Assembly (NCBI RefSeq): GCF_001039355.2
Contig: NW_019775459.1
Coordinates: 200,274 to 264,273, forward strand
DNA from: Lingula anatina
Taxonomy: Eukaryota; Brachiopoda; Lingulata; Lingulida; Lingulidae
Direction of reading: 5' to 3'
Length of the DNA: 64,000 bases
In this document: positions 1-13,700 of the stretch, in pieces
How the letters are laid out: the number at the start of each line of letters is the position of its first letter
Numbering within the stretch: position 1 is the first letter of the stretch
Notes under the pieces: model-generated
Seen by the model: only the letters and a program-made list of their open reading frames with translations
Told to the model about the DNA's origin: nothing
Database searches by the model: none
Position numbers and translations under genes: made by a program

Positions 1-2882
1 TTTTTTGAGGCTGATAACTCGCCATCATGACAGCGGTATTATCAATTATTTGCTCAGTATAGCAAATAAAGGTGAAGTACTTGCCCAATGACACTGGTAT
101 TTTGTGGCAAAGATTGAACCTTTCACTTTGCATAGTGACCTTTTTTCTCTCATTCAGTCTGAATTTAAATGATGGTAGATTTTTGCAACTTGGTCAATTA
201 CATAGTATAATATGACAATTAAAATACCATGTCTGAAATACATTTTTTATGATAGATAGAAGGTTTGGCATATGTTAATGGATGATACCAGACATCGTTA
301 AGCTTGTACTGGTGTCAGCGGTTAACAGGAGTCCAATTGTAAAGGGATAATCATAGTAATGTAGTCAGCCATCATTCATGCTCGAATGCTTCCAAAGATA
401 GAACCAGCAATGGCAATAAATTAACCCATAATAAATGTCTTGTCTGTTTCTATAGTAATTCAACGGCCATCTTGAATCCGCCGTCCAGATGCCACAGCCA
501 ATCAGTTTCCTTACAAAACAGTTCTGCACTCAAGAGAGGCCCTGCGCCCTTATTTAGTCAGACGGCTGCCGAGGGTTTGTCGTAGATTTATGTGAGATCA
601 TAGTAGAAGAGAGTGACCGAAAAAGATTTGTGTACAGCAAGTACCATGGGGATTTACGGCTTTCTATATTCTGCAGCACCTGCTGGTTGAGGCACATGCC
701 AAGATGTGTAGGCCCCTTAGCCCAACTTCAAAAAGGATCCCTTAATGGTCTGCCTGACTTTTCTGTGAGAACTCTACAGTCTGTTCAGTTTCCTATATAT
801 ATTTTTTTGTCCTTTTTGTGGTAAGAGTTGGTGCATTTTGGAGTGAGAGTTTGAACTTGATTCAAAATGTTCTATTTTAATGATTTATGGCTTTGTGAAA
901 AAATACTTTTAAAAGCTGCATTGGAAATACTGATATTTCACTATTTCAAATATCAGTATATTTCTATATGCGTTGACAGGTAGGGGAAGTTTGTTTCACT
1001 AAAAAATGAAATTTTGGGAGTCTCTTTTTTCAAGGTGGTAACCATACATTTTGAAGAAAAGATGGGCCACAAAATTTCTCAGCTTGACTTTAGCTCGTAA
1101 CTCACGTTACAAACCTCGAATAACAGTGCCAGGAGCGATATCTGGTATAATTGTGACGTTCTTTCAGCAAACTACCAAACCACTTATGAAATTAGTGTTT
1201 AGTTGGTTGTGGAGAATTGTATCTCTGTATGCACACAGTCCTTTGTGATCTGGAGTCTGGGGCCCGGGATGATTTATAGAGGACACGGTATCCGCAGCCC
1301 CATACATTTTTCATCACTTATGACAGGGATTTATGAGAGCGCGCTAATGTATGACGGCAGATTATATGTATATTATTTTCAGAAAATAGGCGAGGGTGAA
1401 ACATGGCGTGCCAGGGCACTTGTTTTGCTGAAGGGGAGAGATGAAGATGGGAAAAAAAAAAAAAACGAAACTTGTTTAGGATGCTTTTTTTTTTTTTTCA
1501 CATATTTGGCTGTCATTTATCTCTGCCCACTCTTAACACTTGAAATTGAAAAAAAAAACAAAAAAAAAAAAAAAAAAACAGAAAATATTTCAGGTGATGG
1601 TTAAAAAGTGGCATCTTTTTAAAGTGTATAGCAAGTGAAAAACTCCATTTCTGAAGAGAATTTTACATCACACATTTGGTATACTATTCAGTCATCTGGT
1701 GGCATCTCTTAAACTGTTCCTTTTAAAGATGTACATAAAGAAAAACATCTGATTACTGTCCATACTTCTCCATATTAATGGTATCACACAGTGGCGGGGG
1801 CCGAGGTGGGTGTAGGTTTCAGCGGTTGGAGGTATTATCTCAATGCAGTCTATGGTCAACATCTACCTACATCCTGATTTGTGGCGTACCACAAGCGTTG
1901 GTGCCGCTGTTAAGTTAGGAACAGGATATCGCGGAGGAAGGGCCCCGTTAACAGTCAGTCTCACCTGACTGATTTATTGTACATGCAGCTTTTTTTATAT
2001 ATAAATGAGTTTTGTTCTAAATACTTGGCAGTAGGGTTTGTCAGTGGTTTATTTATAGTGATTTGAATTTTATACAGTATATATATTTTTTACAGGACAA
2101 ACTTGTGATTATTTTTATGAAAAGTGCATTTAAAAAGTTATCGTGGGACATCTGAGATGTGTTCGCTCCCCTTGGAGCTGTGTGTCACACAGCAGAACTT
2201 TGATCTCAGATTCTGTTTGGAGATGCTCTTCTTGCCTCTACACATACATTTGGTTGCCTTCACTTATCCTTTCATTGATAAAGAATGGGTTATCAGTTAG
2301 ATATTATTAAGCTAGATTTCTTGAGATACAAGTATGACTGTATCCATTTTAATTATTCAGTTGATAGCTGGTGTATGGTTTTGATTCTGTACATAGAATT
2401 CTTTTTCCAAAATGCTTTTTTTTTTTTATTTTATCAAATAAATGATGAAGTCATATTATTTGGAAAATCAACATTTTGACTTGTTTGATATCTTTAAACT
2501 GGGAAAAACCAAGTAGTAACTGCAAGGTGTCAGCGGCAAATGCCCAGATGATAAATTCAAAATTAATTGAAAACCAGTATGATGCATATACATCTACATT
2601 TATACATTAACCATCATATTTTGCATTTCCTGCCACTGAAAAAAAGGCAGTTTATCATCATCATGGTGTTGTGGCTGGTGTCACTGTGGAGTGTCTTGGT
2701 GCTGCTGACCACTCTATTCATTACGACTGAACACAGGAAAATCAAGATGATCCCTTTCAGTAGTTTGATGGATGGTCAGGGAAACACCAATGTTGGGATT
2801 ATGTGTGTGGCGTAATGTGTGCTGCCTTTCTGAAATATTCAACATTTGAAGGAAGATTGTGTATCACCTGTTCTAAGATGAC

Positions 2883-2884
2883 CT

Positions 2885-2920
<36 letters not shown>
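2883..2920. repeat. (CT)n microsatellite
   Basis: Nearly pure CT dinucleotide run with one CC interruption. It is one of many CT/GA arrays in the window (others near 4269, 19268, 25306, 49982, 51409 and 53313). Confidence 0.95.
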
Positions 2921-4264
2921 ATTGAACACACACACATGCCTGATCGAAAATGAATATAAGTTTTAAGATAAAAATATAGATAAAATTGAATCAGAATAAA
3001 AGATGATACTTGGCTTGGCAGTTAAAAAAAATGTCAGATTCTGTTAAAAAGAAAAAAAAATACTGTAACTGTGCCTCTGTGGTACTGTACCTGATTCAGT
3101 AACTGCCTTTTGGATACTGCTTTCTGAAAGCAACAATAATGATAGAGTAATTAGTTAAAAAATACACAAATTTGTTGATGGAAATTTGATGTTATTTGAA
3201 CCAGACCATCTTCTCACAGGAATCGTTATTCTGATAAAAATGTTCTTTTTATAATAATCAGAAATAACAGATAGATAAATAATTAATATCGTTTTTATGT
3301 GTGTCGATCTAAATCAAACAATAAAAGAGATCTGAATGTGTTATTTGATGTGAGAAATCTCAGTTACAAAGTATAGGAAACTTGAGATGTTCTGTTCAAA
3401 GTGAGCTCCGTCTTATGCTGGCTCACCTGTATGCTACGTGTCTTGCCTGGTAAGTGTCATATATATGTATATAATCAAGATTTACCTCGCATTCCTCGAA
3501 TAACGCACCTGTCTCAGCTAGCTAATATGACTGAAGTTAGAGGGTATATATGCTAACAGTAAAAAAAAAATCAAAGAGAATTTTGGATGCCTGGTTCATG
3601 TTCTTGAATAACCATGGGGTTCATTCATCTCTGTAAAGTGTTTTTTTTTTTCATTGATTTTTTTCTTACATTACCTTATATATAAGAATTTTTATTGGAT
3701 ATTACAAAAAAAGTTTCTTTGTAAAAATCACAGTTAAATAAAAAAAAGACGCACTGTTGCTAGTCTTAAACCAGAAAAACAGATTCTTTAAAGATGCACA
3801 TGATTCAAAGTTTCATTGCCTTTATATGAGCTTGACTTTATATGAGAAGGACTGTTTAGATAAAATAGGGGCCTTTTGTGCAGAAAGCGTACAGTTAATG
3901 CAAATTTCAGAGTGTTGCATGGTTTGAACACTGCTGTCACGTAATGTCTGGCACTTTTTATTAACAATTCAAAAGCAATTTATGGAAAATCAGTCAAAAG
4001 AGAGCAGCTATATATATATGTATATATATATTTTTTATGTTTGACAAAGAATATAACACATATGTCTGCTTGATTCTGGAAGTACTTTTACTCGGGGATG
4101 AATAGTATAGTTGCCAAACAGCCAGAAATGAAGGCAGAAAGTGACCTGGTTTGTCTGGTATGTACATTAGGACAGAGATCAAAGCTGGCTATATTTGTGA
4201 TGGCACCCTGATTGCAGAACAGGAACAAGTATGGATAAAACAGACAAGGAGAATTCTTCTATAT

Positions 4265-4268
<4 letters not shown>

Positions 4269-4295
<27 letters not shown>
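4269..4295. repeat. (GA)n microsatellite
   Basis: Pure GA dinucleotide run in noncoding sequence. Confidence 0.9.
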
Positions 4296-7200
4296 GGCAG
4301 GGGGTGACCCTCTACTTGATGATGTGGATATATTTCATAAATTATTTTCATGGAAATGGCATAAAGAGAAAACTAGATCCAAGTTGAGAAGGACAAAGAA
4401 GAAAAAAGTCAAGAAAAAAGGGTACTTTTTAAAGGGTGTTTGATTTACCATTTGCCAGATATTATGTCTGTACATTCAGATATATCACCTGTTTGTAACC
4501 TTAGCTTCCTTACTTTAGAACTCTATGTGGAGGCCAAGTGGGGTCAGTCAAGGTCAGTCTGGGTCAGTCAAGGTCATTGTGGGTCAGGGTCACCAGTGGC
4601 AATAAGGAAAACATTTTGTTTTAAGGAAATGATGATTTTTATGTGTTGTAGTTTGGGGCAGGGTAGCCAACATAAAAACTTTCACAGCATAAAAAAAAAT
4701 ATGTTTACATCTTATGTTTATGTTGTTAACAAAAAAAAAATAGTTGTCAAGAAAACAAAGAAAATCAGAATGCATAATCTGATAAAATTGGGTTTTCTCT
4801 GAAATGGCCTTGGGCCTTCCAAAAGATGCAAATTTTTTCCTACAATTTGCTGCCTCAGTTGTAAATGATGAATAGGCCCGTTTCCAATTTCCTAGCAGCT
4901 AGGGTTTGTCACTGTACAAATATTTTTTAACTGTAGGAGGATATTTCTTAGCTTACCTGCCATTCTATAAATAGTCTCGTAAAGAAAAGTGGAAAGTTTG
5001 AGTCACCTTGGGTAATTTGTGGTAGATGTGAGAGTTAAACTTGAAATAGGATATGAAAGAGGATTTTTGTGATGCATGACTGAATTATGTTGAGGAAAGT
5101 TGTAATGATATATGAAGATGATGTTTTTTTGAAGTGTATACCTTTTATTTAAGAAGATAGAAAGGGTAGATTTTCAGCTACAGGAGATAGAAGGTAATGT
5201 TATGTAGGTGGCATTTACTTTCAACTGAAGGGGATGATACTATCTGAAATACTTGTCCTTGGTCTTGAAAATGGAAAAAAATGATACACAGCACATTGAG
5301 TGACATTTATTTTTATAATTCTGAGAAGAATTATATCTAATTTCGGCACACTTCTCAAAAAAAAAAAAAATAATAAAAAATAAAAAAAAAGGAATGTTTG
5401 TATGTTGCTTTTTTAAAAATATTGCCTTAAAATGTGCAAGGAAAATCTAAAAGTTCGCTTCAGTCTGATGGCAGCAGTCAGTTGACACTTCAATCTGTAT
5501 GACATTGCCTGTGACATAGGTGCCATTTTATGTGCATCATCATCATTTCTCATCTTAACACCTTGGATCACTCCCTCACATTTAACGCAAGCAGAGAAAG
5601 TGGTTTGGTCTCTTCACATCACTGCGAAGTATGAATTAAACAGGTGCGGAGGATTATTTATGGGGAGAATATTTAGATATCATTTCCTTTACAGTTACAT
5701 TGCAGTTGGTGTCACTGCCACATGGGGTCAGGGTATAGATACGCATGTTTTGCTTCGAACAAATAGCTAATTTCTCACCTAATTTAAATAAAAACAGGAA
5801 AATTTGATTCAGAACTGATTTTTTAAAGTCCTTTATTCTTATGCCAAGTGAGGTATGTTTGCATGATAGCTTTTAGAGAAACATTTCTGGATTTGTGCTG
5901 AGTAGATAAAAATGTGTATATGCTCTACAATATTCTGGTCATTGTTGATGAAGTTTGTGAAAAAGTTGTGAAATATGCTGTTTATCTCCCTTAATTAAAG
6001 TTTGTAAAAAATAGTGAAGTTGTTGTATATCTTCTTTTGTTAAACTGAAAGCATTTTGCTAAAATTTTACATATTATTATTATTATTATGCTACCAGGAG
6101 CCCAAACAACCTTGAGTTGTGCTATCTTCATCCTCTTTAAATTTTTTTTTAAATGTAATAATCATTCATTTTGTTATGAGAGTTGGTGCTCTTATCTGAC
6201 TATATGGGAGTGCATAATCATTAATGACTTGCATCCATAAAGTACTATGGAAAATGACACCATTTTGGTACTAGTACATAACTGTAATTCTATTGAATAT
6301 TTATGGTTATGATTAGTTTCTAAAAATATGTAGTGTTTTTTAAAATATATATTTAATGCTTTCCTGTCTATAGGCAAGCATATCTAATATCTAATATAAT
6401 TATCTAAAAGTTCAGAGAATACAGAGCCCCTATATATATGTGCATTCATATTAATGCACAATTTAATAATTGAAATGCATGTATCAGGAGAATTAGGTTG
6501 AGTAGAATTTCCATTGTGCTGCTTGGCATGTTGAAGTCGGACATTGGCAGCCATATTTTCCCTGTGGCGAACTATTCCTTTTTGGTAATCTGCATGTGAA
6601 AGGGGCCACGGTGCGAGTGCAGCTCGCGCACCATTTACAACTAAGTTATGGCACACCATTATGGCTTCCCAAAGGATTAGGAGAAAAAAAAACGACTGTG
6701 GACATTTATCAATTTTATTGAGCTATGGTAATGGAGATCTAGATGTAAAACCCTTCGGGATTGGACGGTTTGTCCATCATTTCTCAATGGCTACCATCAA
6801 GCATGAAGAGGCAGTGTGAGGGTGGAGGAGTAACCTGGTGCTGTGCTGGGCTAACGTGGCACTTTGAGTTGAGAGGAGGAGAGGTGCAGCGACACCAGAG
6901 TCCCTCTGGCAGATGCTCAGTTGTTGCTTCTGTCCACATTGTGGAGGGCGTAGGGCTTTTTTTACGCTCCCCAAGGGCTCACTCTGTTGACAAAACGTGC
7001 CTGATTTTTAGGACTAATTTTGCTTTAGAAGAAGACAGTGAAGTGCAGTTACTAATGCACTAAAGTGTGAGCAGAAAGGACCAGGAGAAAGAGCAATTGC
7101 TCCTGTACACACCCTACCACGTCCACAGGGAAGGAAGTGACCCCATGTGGCAGGCCCTGGTCTCAGCCGGTCCAGCCATGGTTTGGAGCCACACCCTACA

Positions 7201-10200
7201 GTGTGAACCAGGCCACTGCATTCAAATAGCAACAAGAGCCGCCGCCGCCGCCGCCTCCTTGCTATGGCTGACTGCTCTCTCAGGTCACCTTACCAAAAAT
7301 AATCATGCACGCCCCCAGCATCCTGAAAAAGAGACACCTAGTAGCACAAAGACATTGGGGCCACGCTGACAAAGCCATAAGTATGAATGATAATTGTAAT
7401 TTGTAACCCGGTTCTGGCCTGTTTCACTGGCGCACAATAAGGTACACCTCTCAGGGCTGTTTTTCATCATCATCATCAGGTTCATCACCATTATTATTAT
7501 CCGGTATGTATGTATTTTAGAACACCCACCCAAAAAGTGATCATAATCGGAATGCAGGGTTGAGTCATCCTTTATAAGTGTGTTGTGTGGAGTGTGTATA
7601 TGCTGTAGCTACTAGTGCTCTAGTGCTGCCCTAGCTGGCGGCCCAGCCTACTTAAACTAACTGCTCTGTGTGCTTAAGCTTAGTAGTCGCCTTGTACACC
7701 TTGAGAGAGAGTGTGTCTCTGTATGTATGTGTGAAGTACTCGATGGATTGACCTACTGGCATGGGACGTCTCTGGTCGTCGCCACGGTAGCAATACCTGG
7801 TCCTTGGTCCTGCTCACGTGGAGACGGCATGAAAGACAGGAATCTGGGTAGAAAGTGACCCAATGGCAGCAGTCAGTCCTTAACACAGGGAGTTGCCAGG
7901 CTGGCTGTTAGCTGTGTTGTTAAGGGATTTTTTTAAGGAGGGATTAACACACTATGACTAGAACCGTGAGTGTTAGCTACAGCTGGATGATGAGGTTGAA
8001 AAAATGGATAACTGCTTTTATTTTAGAAAGGAAAAGGGTTTTTTTAAAAGTCAACATGGTACTATTTAAGAGCTGAAGTACCACAGTGGATTTGAGTCAA
8101 GGGAACCGTTGATTTAACAAGACTGCACAAAGTGGACAAGTTTTTTAAATTCTCTATTATTTTAAGGTAATGTAAGACTTTTGCCTTATCCTCCCCCAAG
8201 GTAAGAAGATGTTAAATTCAGGTTAGCATTGTTAAGCTTTTTAAGCAGGTTCACAAGTAGAGAATTTTTTGGTAAGGCTAGTATGGTGTGACCTGACCTG
8301 AATCAGTTAGCCAGCTAGAGCAGGGGAGACTAGGGACTAAAGACTGTCTTTGTTTTCTGTAGCTAGAGGGGCTGAATTAAGTTGGAGAAAAAACTAACTG
8401 TGGTGGATAAAATAATATGGTCTTGAATTTAGGCAGATTATGTGTCGAGATTGAACTAGAAGGTATAGGCAAGTAGTGCTCTGTGAATCCTTTTTTAAAA
8501 TTATTTTAGTGTCTGCTGTCTTGTTTTACCTAATGTGAGTTAACAAGATATATGCCATATGAAGCTGCTTGTTTTTTATATCTTTGATGCAGTTTAAAGT
8601 GTATAGTTAAATAATCTTCAAGAAAAAAAAGCCTCCATATTCTATGGTGAGGTAGTAGGGAATTTTGAGGTATAAAGTTTCTTTTTCCTTGACAGTGTGC
8701 TAATTCATAATATTGATACAGGATATCTGAGAAGAGTTATTATTCAGTGGAATTGTCTGTTGGACATATCGGGTGGGTAATAGAGATGCCCTTTCTTTGC
8801 TCTCTAGTCCAGGATCTTTTTTAATGGCAAACCTTTCTAACCTTCTCACTTTTTTGTTAGTGTTCTTACAGATCTGCTAACTGCTAGTAAGAGCTAAACC
8901 CATTTCTTCTGCACTCTTGTATTTTCTTTTAATTGTAGAAAAAGTATATAGGTTTTTTTGTGAATATTTGTGCTTAGGAAAAAAATATATAGCAAATAAA
9001 CTCAAAGTTATGGTCATTGTGATAATTTTTTGCCAGGAGGAATGATGGATAGAAAATATTTCAGGCAATTGATAAAAAATCCATCTTAGTAGGATGAAAT
9101 ATGAACCATAAGCTCAAGTACTCGGGGTTGTAGTTTTTAGGTTCTTGATATGAAATTATGTCTGGTAGTTTAAGAGTGAAAAAAAAAATGAACTTTTGGT
9201 TCAGGTGCTCTGAGGGCAAGCTACACTTCCACTAATGACTTAGGCCTTTATGATGGATTGCCTGACAGGCAGTGGATATAGCCGCGCCATGTGTTTTATG
9301 AAATGAAAAATATTGGCGCATTGGTTGTAACATAAAATCTATAGGGAGTAGGTGAAGACTTATGGCTCTTATTACAGTTGTGATTTTTTAGCTGAAAATT
9401 AATTCGTCATGTAAAAGTTAGTAGAGAAGGTGAGTCAGAGCTCTCATAATTTCCCCTCCCCCCTCTCATATAAAAAAGGGAAAAAAGATGGAGGCAGGTA
9501 TGTGCTTCAGCATTTTAACTAGGAGATAAAGAGAATTGTCAGATGTATTCTTGGAGAAGGAAGTTGCCTGTTTGTTTTCAACTTTTATTTTTTCTTTTAT
9601 GAAGATTGTGAAAAATTGTTTGGCCTATATTGAAACAATCCATTTTAGTCAAATATTAAGTCTGTCAGGAGGAGATAAATCTTCCATAAATTGTGCCTTT
9701 AGCTCAGCAGATCCTTTCACTTCAAATATGTGTATAAATCTCTCTCAAGTGCTGCTTCCATCTTTGCCATGGACTCCCCGAGTCATTATTTTCATCTGAT
9801 GCTCGCTGGCAGAAGATCAGGGTGAAGTCTGCGTTCTCATGGGCCAGGTTACCTGAGATAAGCACTGTAGCAAAATGGTGGATCAGTTTACAAAGATGGC
9901 CACAGCTTGGCCCTAGGACTTCATTGCGTTGTTCATGGCCACAGAAAAGTTAATTCCTGAATTGTGTCAGCAGGGTCAGCTTGCCAAATAGCCCCAAGGG
10001 GTTACTGGGACCTCCGGCTTGATGCTCTGTGTGTTTAAGTAATCATAGTTGTTTTTAGACAACACCATTTTCTTGTTGTTGTTGTTGTCATCTAATTGGG
10101 AAGGTTAGCTCTTAGGTTTAAATTAGAAACTGTTGGATGATTTGTCTGCAGTATATTGTCAGTGAAACTATTTCTGCTCCTTTCGTTGAGGCCATGTGGT

Positions 10201-10718
10201 TCTTAGTGAAGACATTCTTTAGAGTTACAGGCGTAAGATATCATGTGTATCTTTTTTCATTTTCTTTTTTTTTTTTCCCCTCTTGGTTTTTAAAATGTTT
10301 CACGTGTAAAACTCTAGATAGTAAATGTGCATTTGTAAATAATTATAAACACTGTGCATGATATTTTAGGTAGATGTGTGTGTGTGTAGACCCAAGGAAG
10401 GATTTGTTAAGCATATGTTTGTTTTATGTACATACTAATGTTTGTTTTGAAACACTGATGTTTAATGTTAACTGATCATGCTATTATTTAACACAACAAC
10501 AACAACAAGGAAAAACGTTAGTTTAATAACAAAGCTTCTGTTTGCTGAGGGGTGTATGGAGCTTTTGAATGTGACATTTAGATTGCCGAAATTTTTTTTT
10601 TTTTTTTTTGTGTGATTTTTATAGTCATTTTGGAACTGTTTCCCGTGGACAAAATGTACTGCTTGTAAAACGACTTATCAACCGTCCAAACCAACAATCA
10701 ACCCGCTTTGAGTGTAAC

Positions 10719-10798
10719 CCACGGCTACTGCTACTACCAGTGTAACCATGGTAACAAAAACCACGGCTACTGCTACTACCAGTGTAACCATGGTAACA
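10719..10798. repeat. Two-copy 42-bp tandem repeat
   Basis: A 42-bp unit beginning CCACGGCTACTGCTACTACC and ending in GTAACCATGGTAAC occurs twice head to tail (starts 10719 and 10761). Neighbouring sequence to about 11240 is rich in related GTAAC, GTCAGC and CCATGG words. No function is visible. Confidence 0.85.
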
Positions 10799-13700
10799 TA
10801 ACCAAGTAGCCACAATTCTTGTTGGGGAAACCGTTTCACTTCAAAGGAGGCCAGCAACAAAAATTGTGGAAAATTTCTAAGCACCTATAAGAAATGCTCC
10901 GAGCGAAGAAAAAGCCTTGAAAAAACTTTTCCTTCGGTAAGAGAGGCAATTGTAATCAGAGATTTTTGGATTCTGAAGGCATCTTACGTGACAGCATTAG
11001 ATTTCAATGACAAAATTCTAATACTGTCAGGTAAAGATGTCAGCAGAGTTCTGTTACGACATGGCAGCCATCTTGAATACAACTTCGAAGATGTCAGCCA
11101 CGATGACGACCGACCGTATCCCAGGAAAGGTATGACGTTGCGAAACTATGCCAAGAATGCAGTCTGTGACATAAATGGGATTTCCGTGGCAACAGATGGG
11201 AACATTGAGCAGTTACCATGGCAACGTCAACAACAGTGAAGAGGAATTGGTTTTTGGAGTCCGTAATGTGCGTGGCAATGGTTCTTCCCCCTGCTGGTTT
11301 TCACATCCCAAGTGTCAGACCTGCGGCATTAAAATGAAAAAGTAATGGTGCATATGGCGCAGTAAAAAGGGAGCAAATGCCCAACCTGACAGGCTTGGAC
11401 ATCTCCAACCAACTGTGCCGAATATATTTCCCCACATCGTGCAAGTGTGAATGCATAATGTAGCAATCGGTGGAAATTTACGGCCCGTTGCTGTCTGTGG
11501 TCTGCTTTTGCATTCAGTGCACTGGCCTCCGGCATCAAAGAGCCTCGAGGGCTCCTGGCTGATTGATTTCAAGCTGAATGGCCATAACCTGGACCATAGA
11601 TAATCCTCCTCTCTGCCCTCCTCGCCGCCACTGCTATATTTGTGCTCTGAAGCATTTGTGTTGCGGGGAAGGACGTTTATGTGGTTAACCAGAGGAAGAG
11701 TTTTCTATTTCATTGATAGATTTGTGTGCTGTGGTTTCTTACTGTTCCCTCCATGATCTGTTTACAAAGAGTGATATTGGTAAACGGGCCCCCATGGTGC
11801 TTCACCACCTACCAGAGGATCTGTTTCTATCAGAGTTCATCGACTCTTTTCCACCGTGTCAAAAACTGCACATTTTTTAAAATGTGCATAAACATTTTAA
11901 GTGTGGGACCAGCATTTATGTAGTGAAATATTAAATAATTGTGTACAATAATGGGCTGCAAGAGAGATGGAAAAAAGAGAGAGAGAGAGAGAATATGTTA
12001 AATTGTGTCAAATTCATGACATTCGTACATATGCATATTAACTTTTGCTTCATACTTGTATTGGCTTCGTAATTTACAGCCTTGTTCTGTTTTTTCCTGC
12101 ACTTTTAATCTGCAGTGCATAAATTTCCCAATGGAGCAGTTACACGTTGTCGGTCTCCATGTGCATGCATCTTGCTTATTAGTTCATTGGGGTTAGGCAG
12201 GTTAGGTGCTTCTCTATAAGTCCATGTTACACTGGGATTGGGGAGTCAGACAAGTTTGCTATAAATGATGTAGCACATTATGGTCAGAAATAATGCCACA
12301 ATATGCATGGGAGAGTAATACTGAAAAAAAAAAAAAAAAACTGAAAGATGCTCTTACTAGTAGGTAGAATACACATCAGTGTATATACAATTCCAGGGCA
12401 ACCTAGCCAGGAAACATTACTCTACCTGTAGCAGTAAAGACATGGCTGCCCTTGTAATACCAAGTTGGGACCCCGAGGGAGCAATTCTGTTTCATATTCA
12501 CTCCTGAAGCAATTAGTCAAGATGAAGTTAACATGTAAACCATTAAAATAATGCGTGTAGTTTTCTAGCATGTCTGTAGTTGTGTGACCTAACCTGGCAC
12601 GACCCCTTCAGCTGACTACGATTAGCTCACCACTGGGCACCAAGCTGATCATATGTGATTTTCCCCAGGTATATTGGCTATAGGCGGGATAACAGAGAGG
12701 ATACTAGTAGATAGATCACCTGTGGTTAGACACCAGAACACATTGTCTTATGTATTAGTACATCTTAAGTTAGGGTTCATGCCCAATAAAACTATTGGTC
12801 AATGTAGATTGATCCTTGCTGAATGCAACCAGATTAACGATTACACGCCTACTTTTGTTTCCAACGTTCTACTGTAATCACCAGATTTTCTGTTTTCTAC
12901 ACAGAGCGGAGAGGAGTTGTGTTAATCTGACTGTGTACAGCGCGAGTCCCTGAGGAGTTGGATTGCTCTATGTAGTCTGTTTGTTTTGTTTTTTTGAGAA
13001 TGAGCCCTTGGTCTGTTAAAATTGTATTTCTACTGCTAGAACACCTGACCTAACCCATTGAGACTTCTACATCTGTTACAAAGTTGGTGGGTGGGCAACA
13101 GAAAGAATAGATTTGCCACCTTTGGTGGTTTAATCGTAAACACAATGTGACAAATGACTGAAGTGTGTAATACTAAGTAAGGCAGGCCAATATTAACTAG
13201 AAACACTTCTTGAATCTCCAGTTAGAATAAGATTGGGAATTGCACCTGTCTTGGAGGAGGCTAGATGGATGCGTTCCACCTGTTTAGTGCTTAGTACTTG
13301 ATGTAGGAACAAATGGGCGGTGGCAGTCCTGGAGGTGAACTTGAACATGATGTAAAGGGAGGGTGCGGCAGCCATCTTGGTCAAGTTGTTTCCAGAATTC
13401 TGCTGAATAATTTTTCCAGCGAACATTGTTGGGCAGGATACATGTTAGGATATTAGAATTGTACTGTTTATTATTTTTTTCTATTTCTTCCATGGATATT
13501 ATGAATTGATGAAGACATTTCGCTGTAGCAGGATGCATAGCAACAAAATTTGCAGCACTAAATAGAATATAATGAGTTTCTTCCTTGTAGAGTTGTGACA
13601 AATATTATATTTGTGAAGAAAATTGATGCTCTCATGTTTTATGAGGTACTTTGACTATGACATTTCCCTGTAAGCCTTCAAGTAGCCAGCAGCCCATGTG

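Larger units (their letters stand above)
1..10718. other. Noncoding stretch, no supported gene
   Basis: I find no exon with both convincing splice sites and a recognisable protein here. The open frames are short, begin and end at random and contain homopolymer or microsatellite translations. Visible content is AT-rich unique sequence with poly(A)/poly(T) tracts, a (CT)n tract at 2883-2920, a (GA)n tract at 4269-4295 and a short GCC run near 7240-7256. It may be intergenic or a long 5' intron of the gene whose first visible exon is at 22499. Missing upstream exons of that gene could lie here unrecognised. Confidence 0.6.
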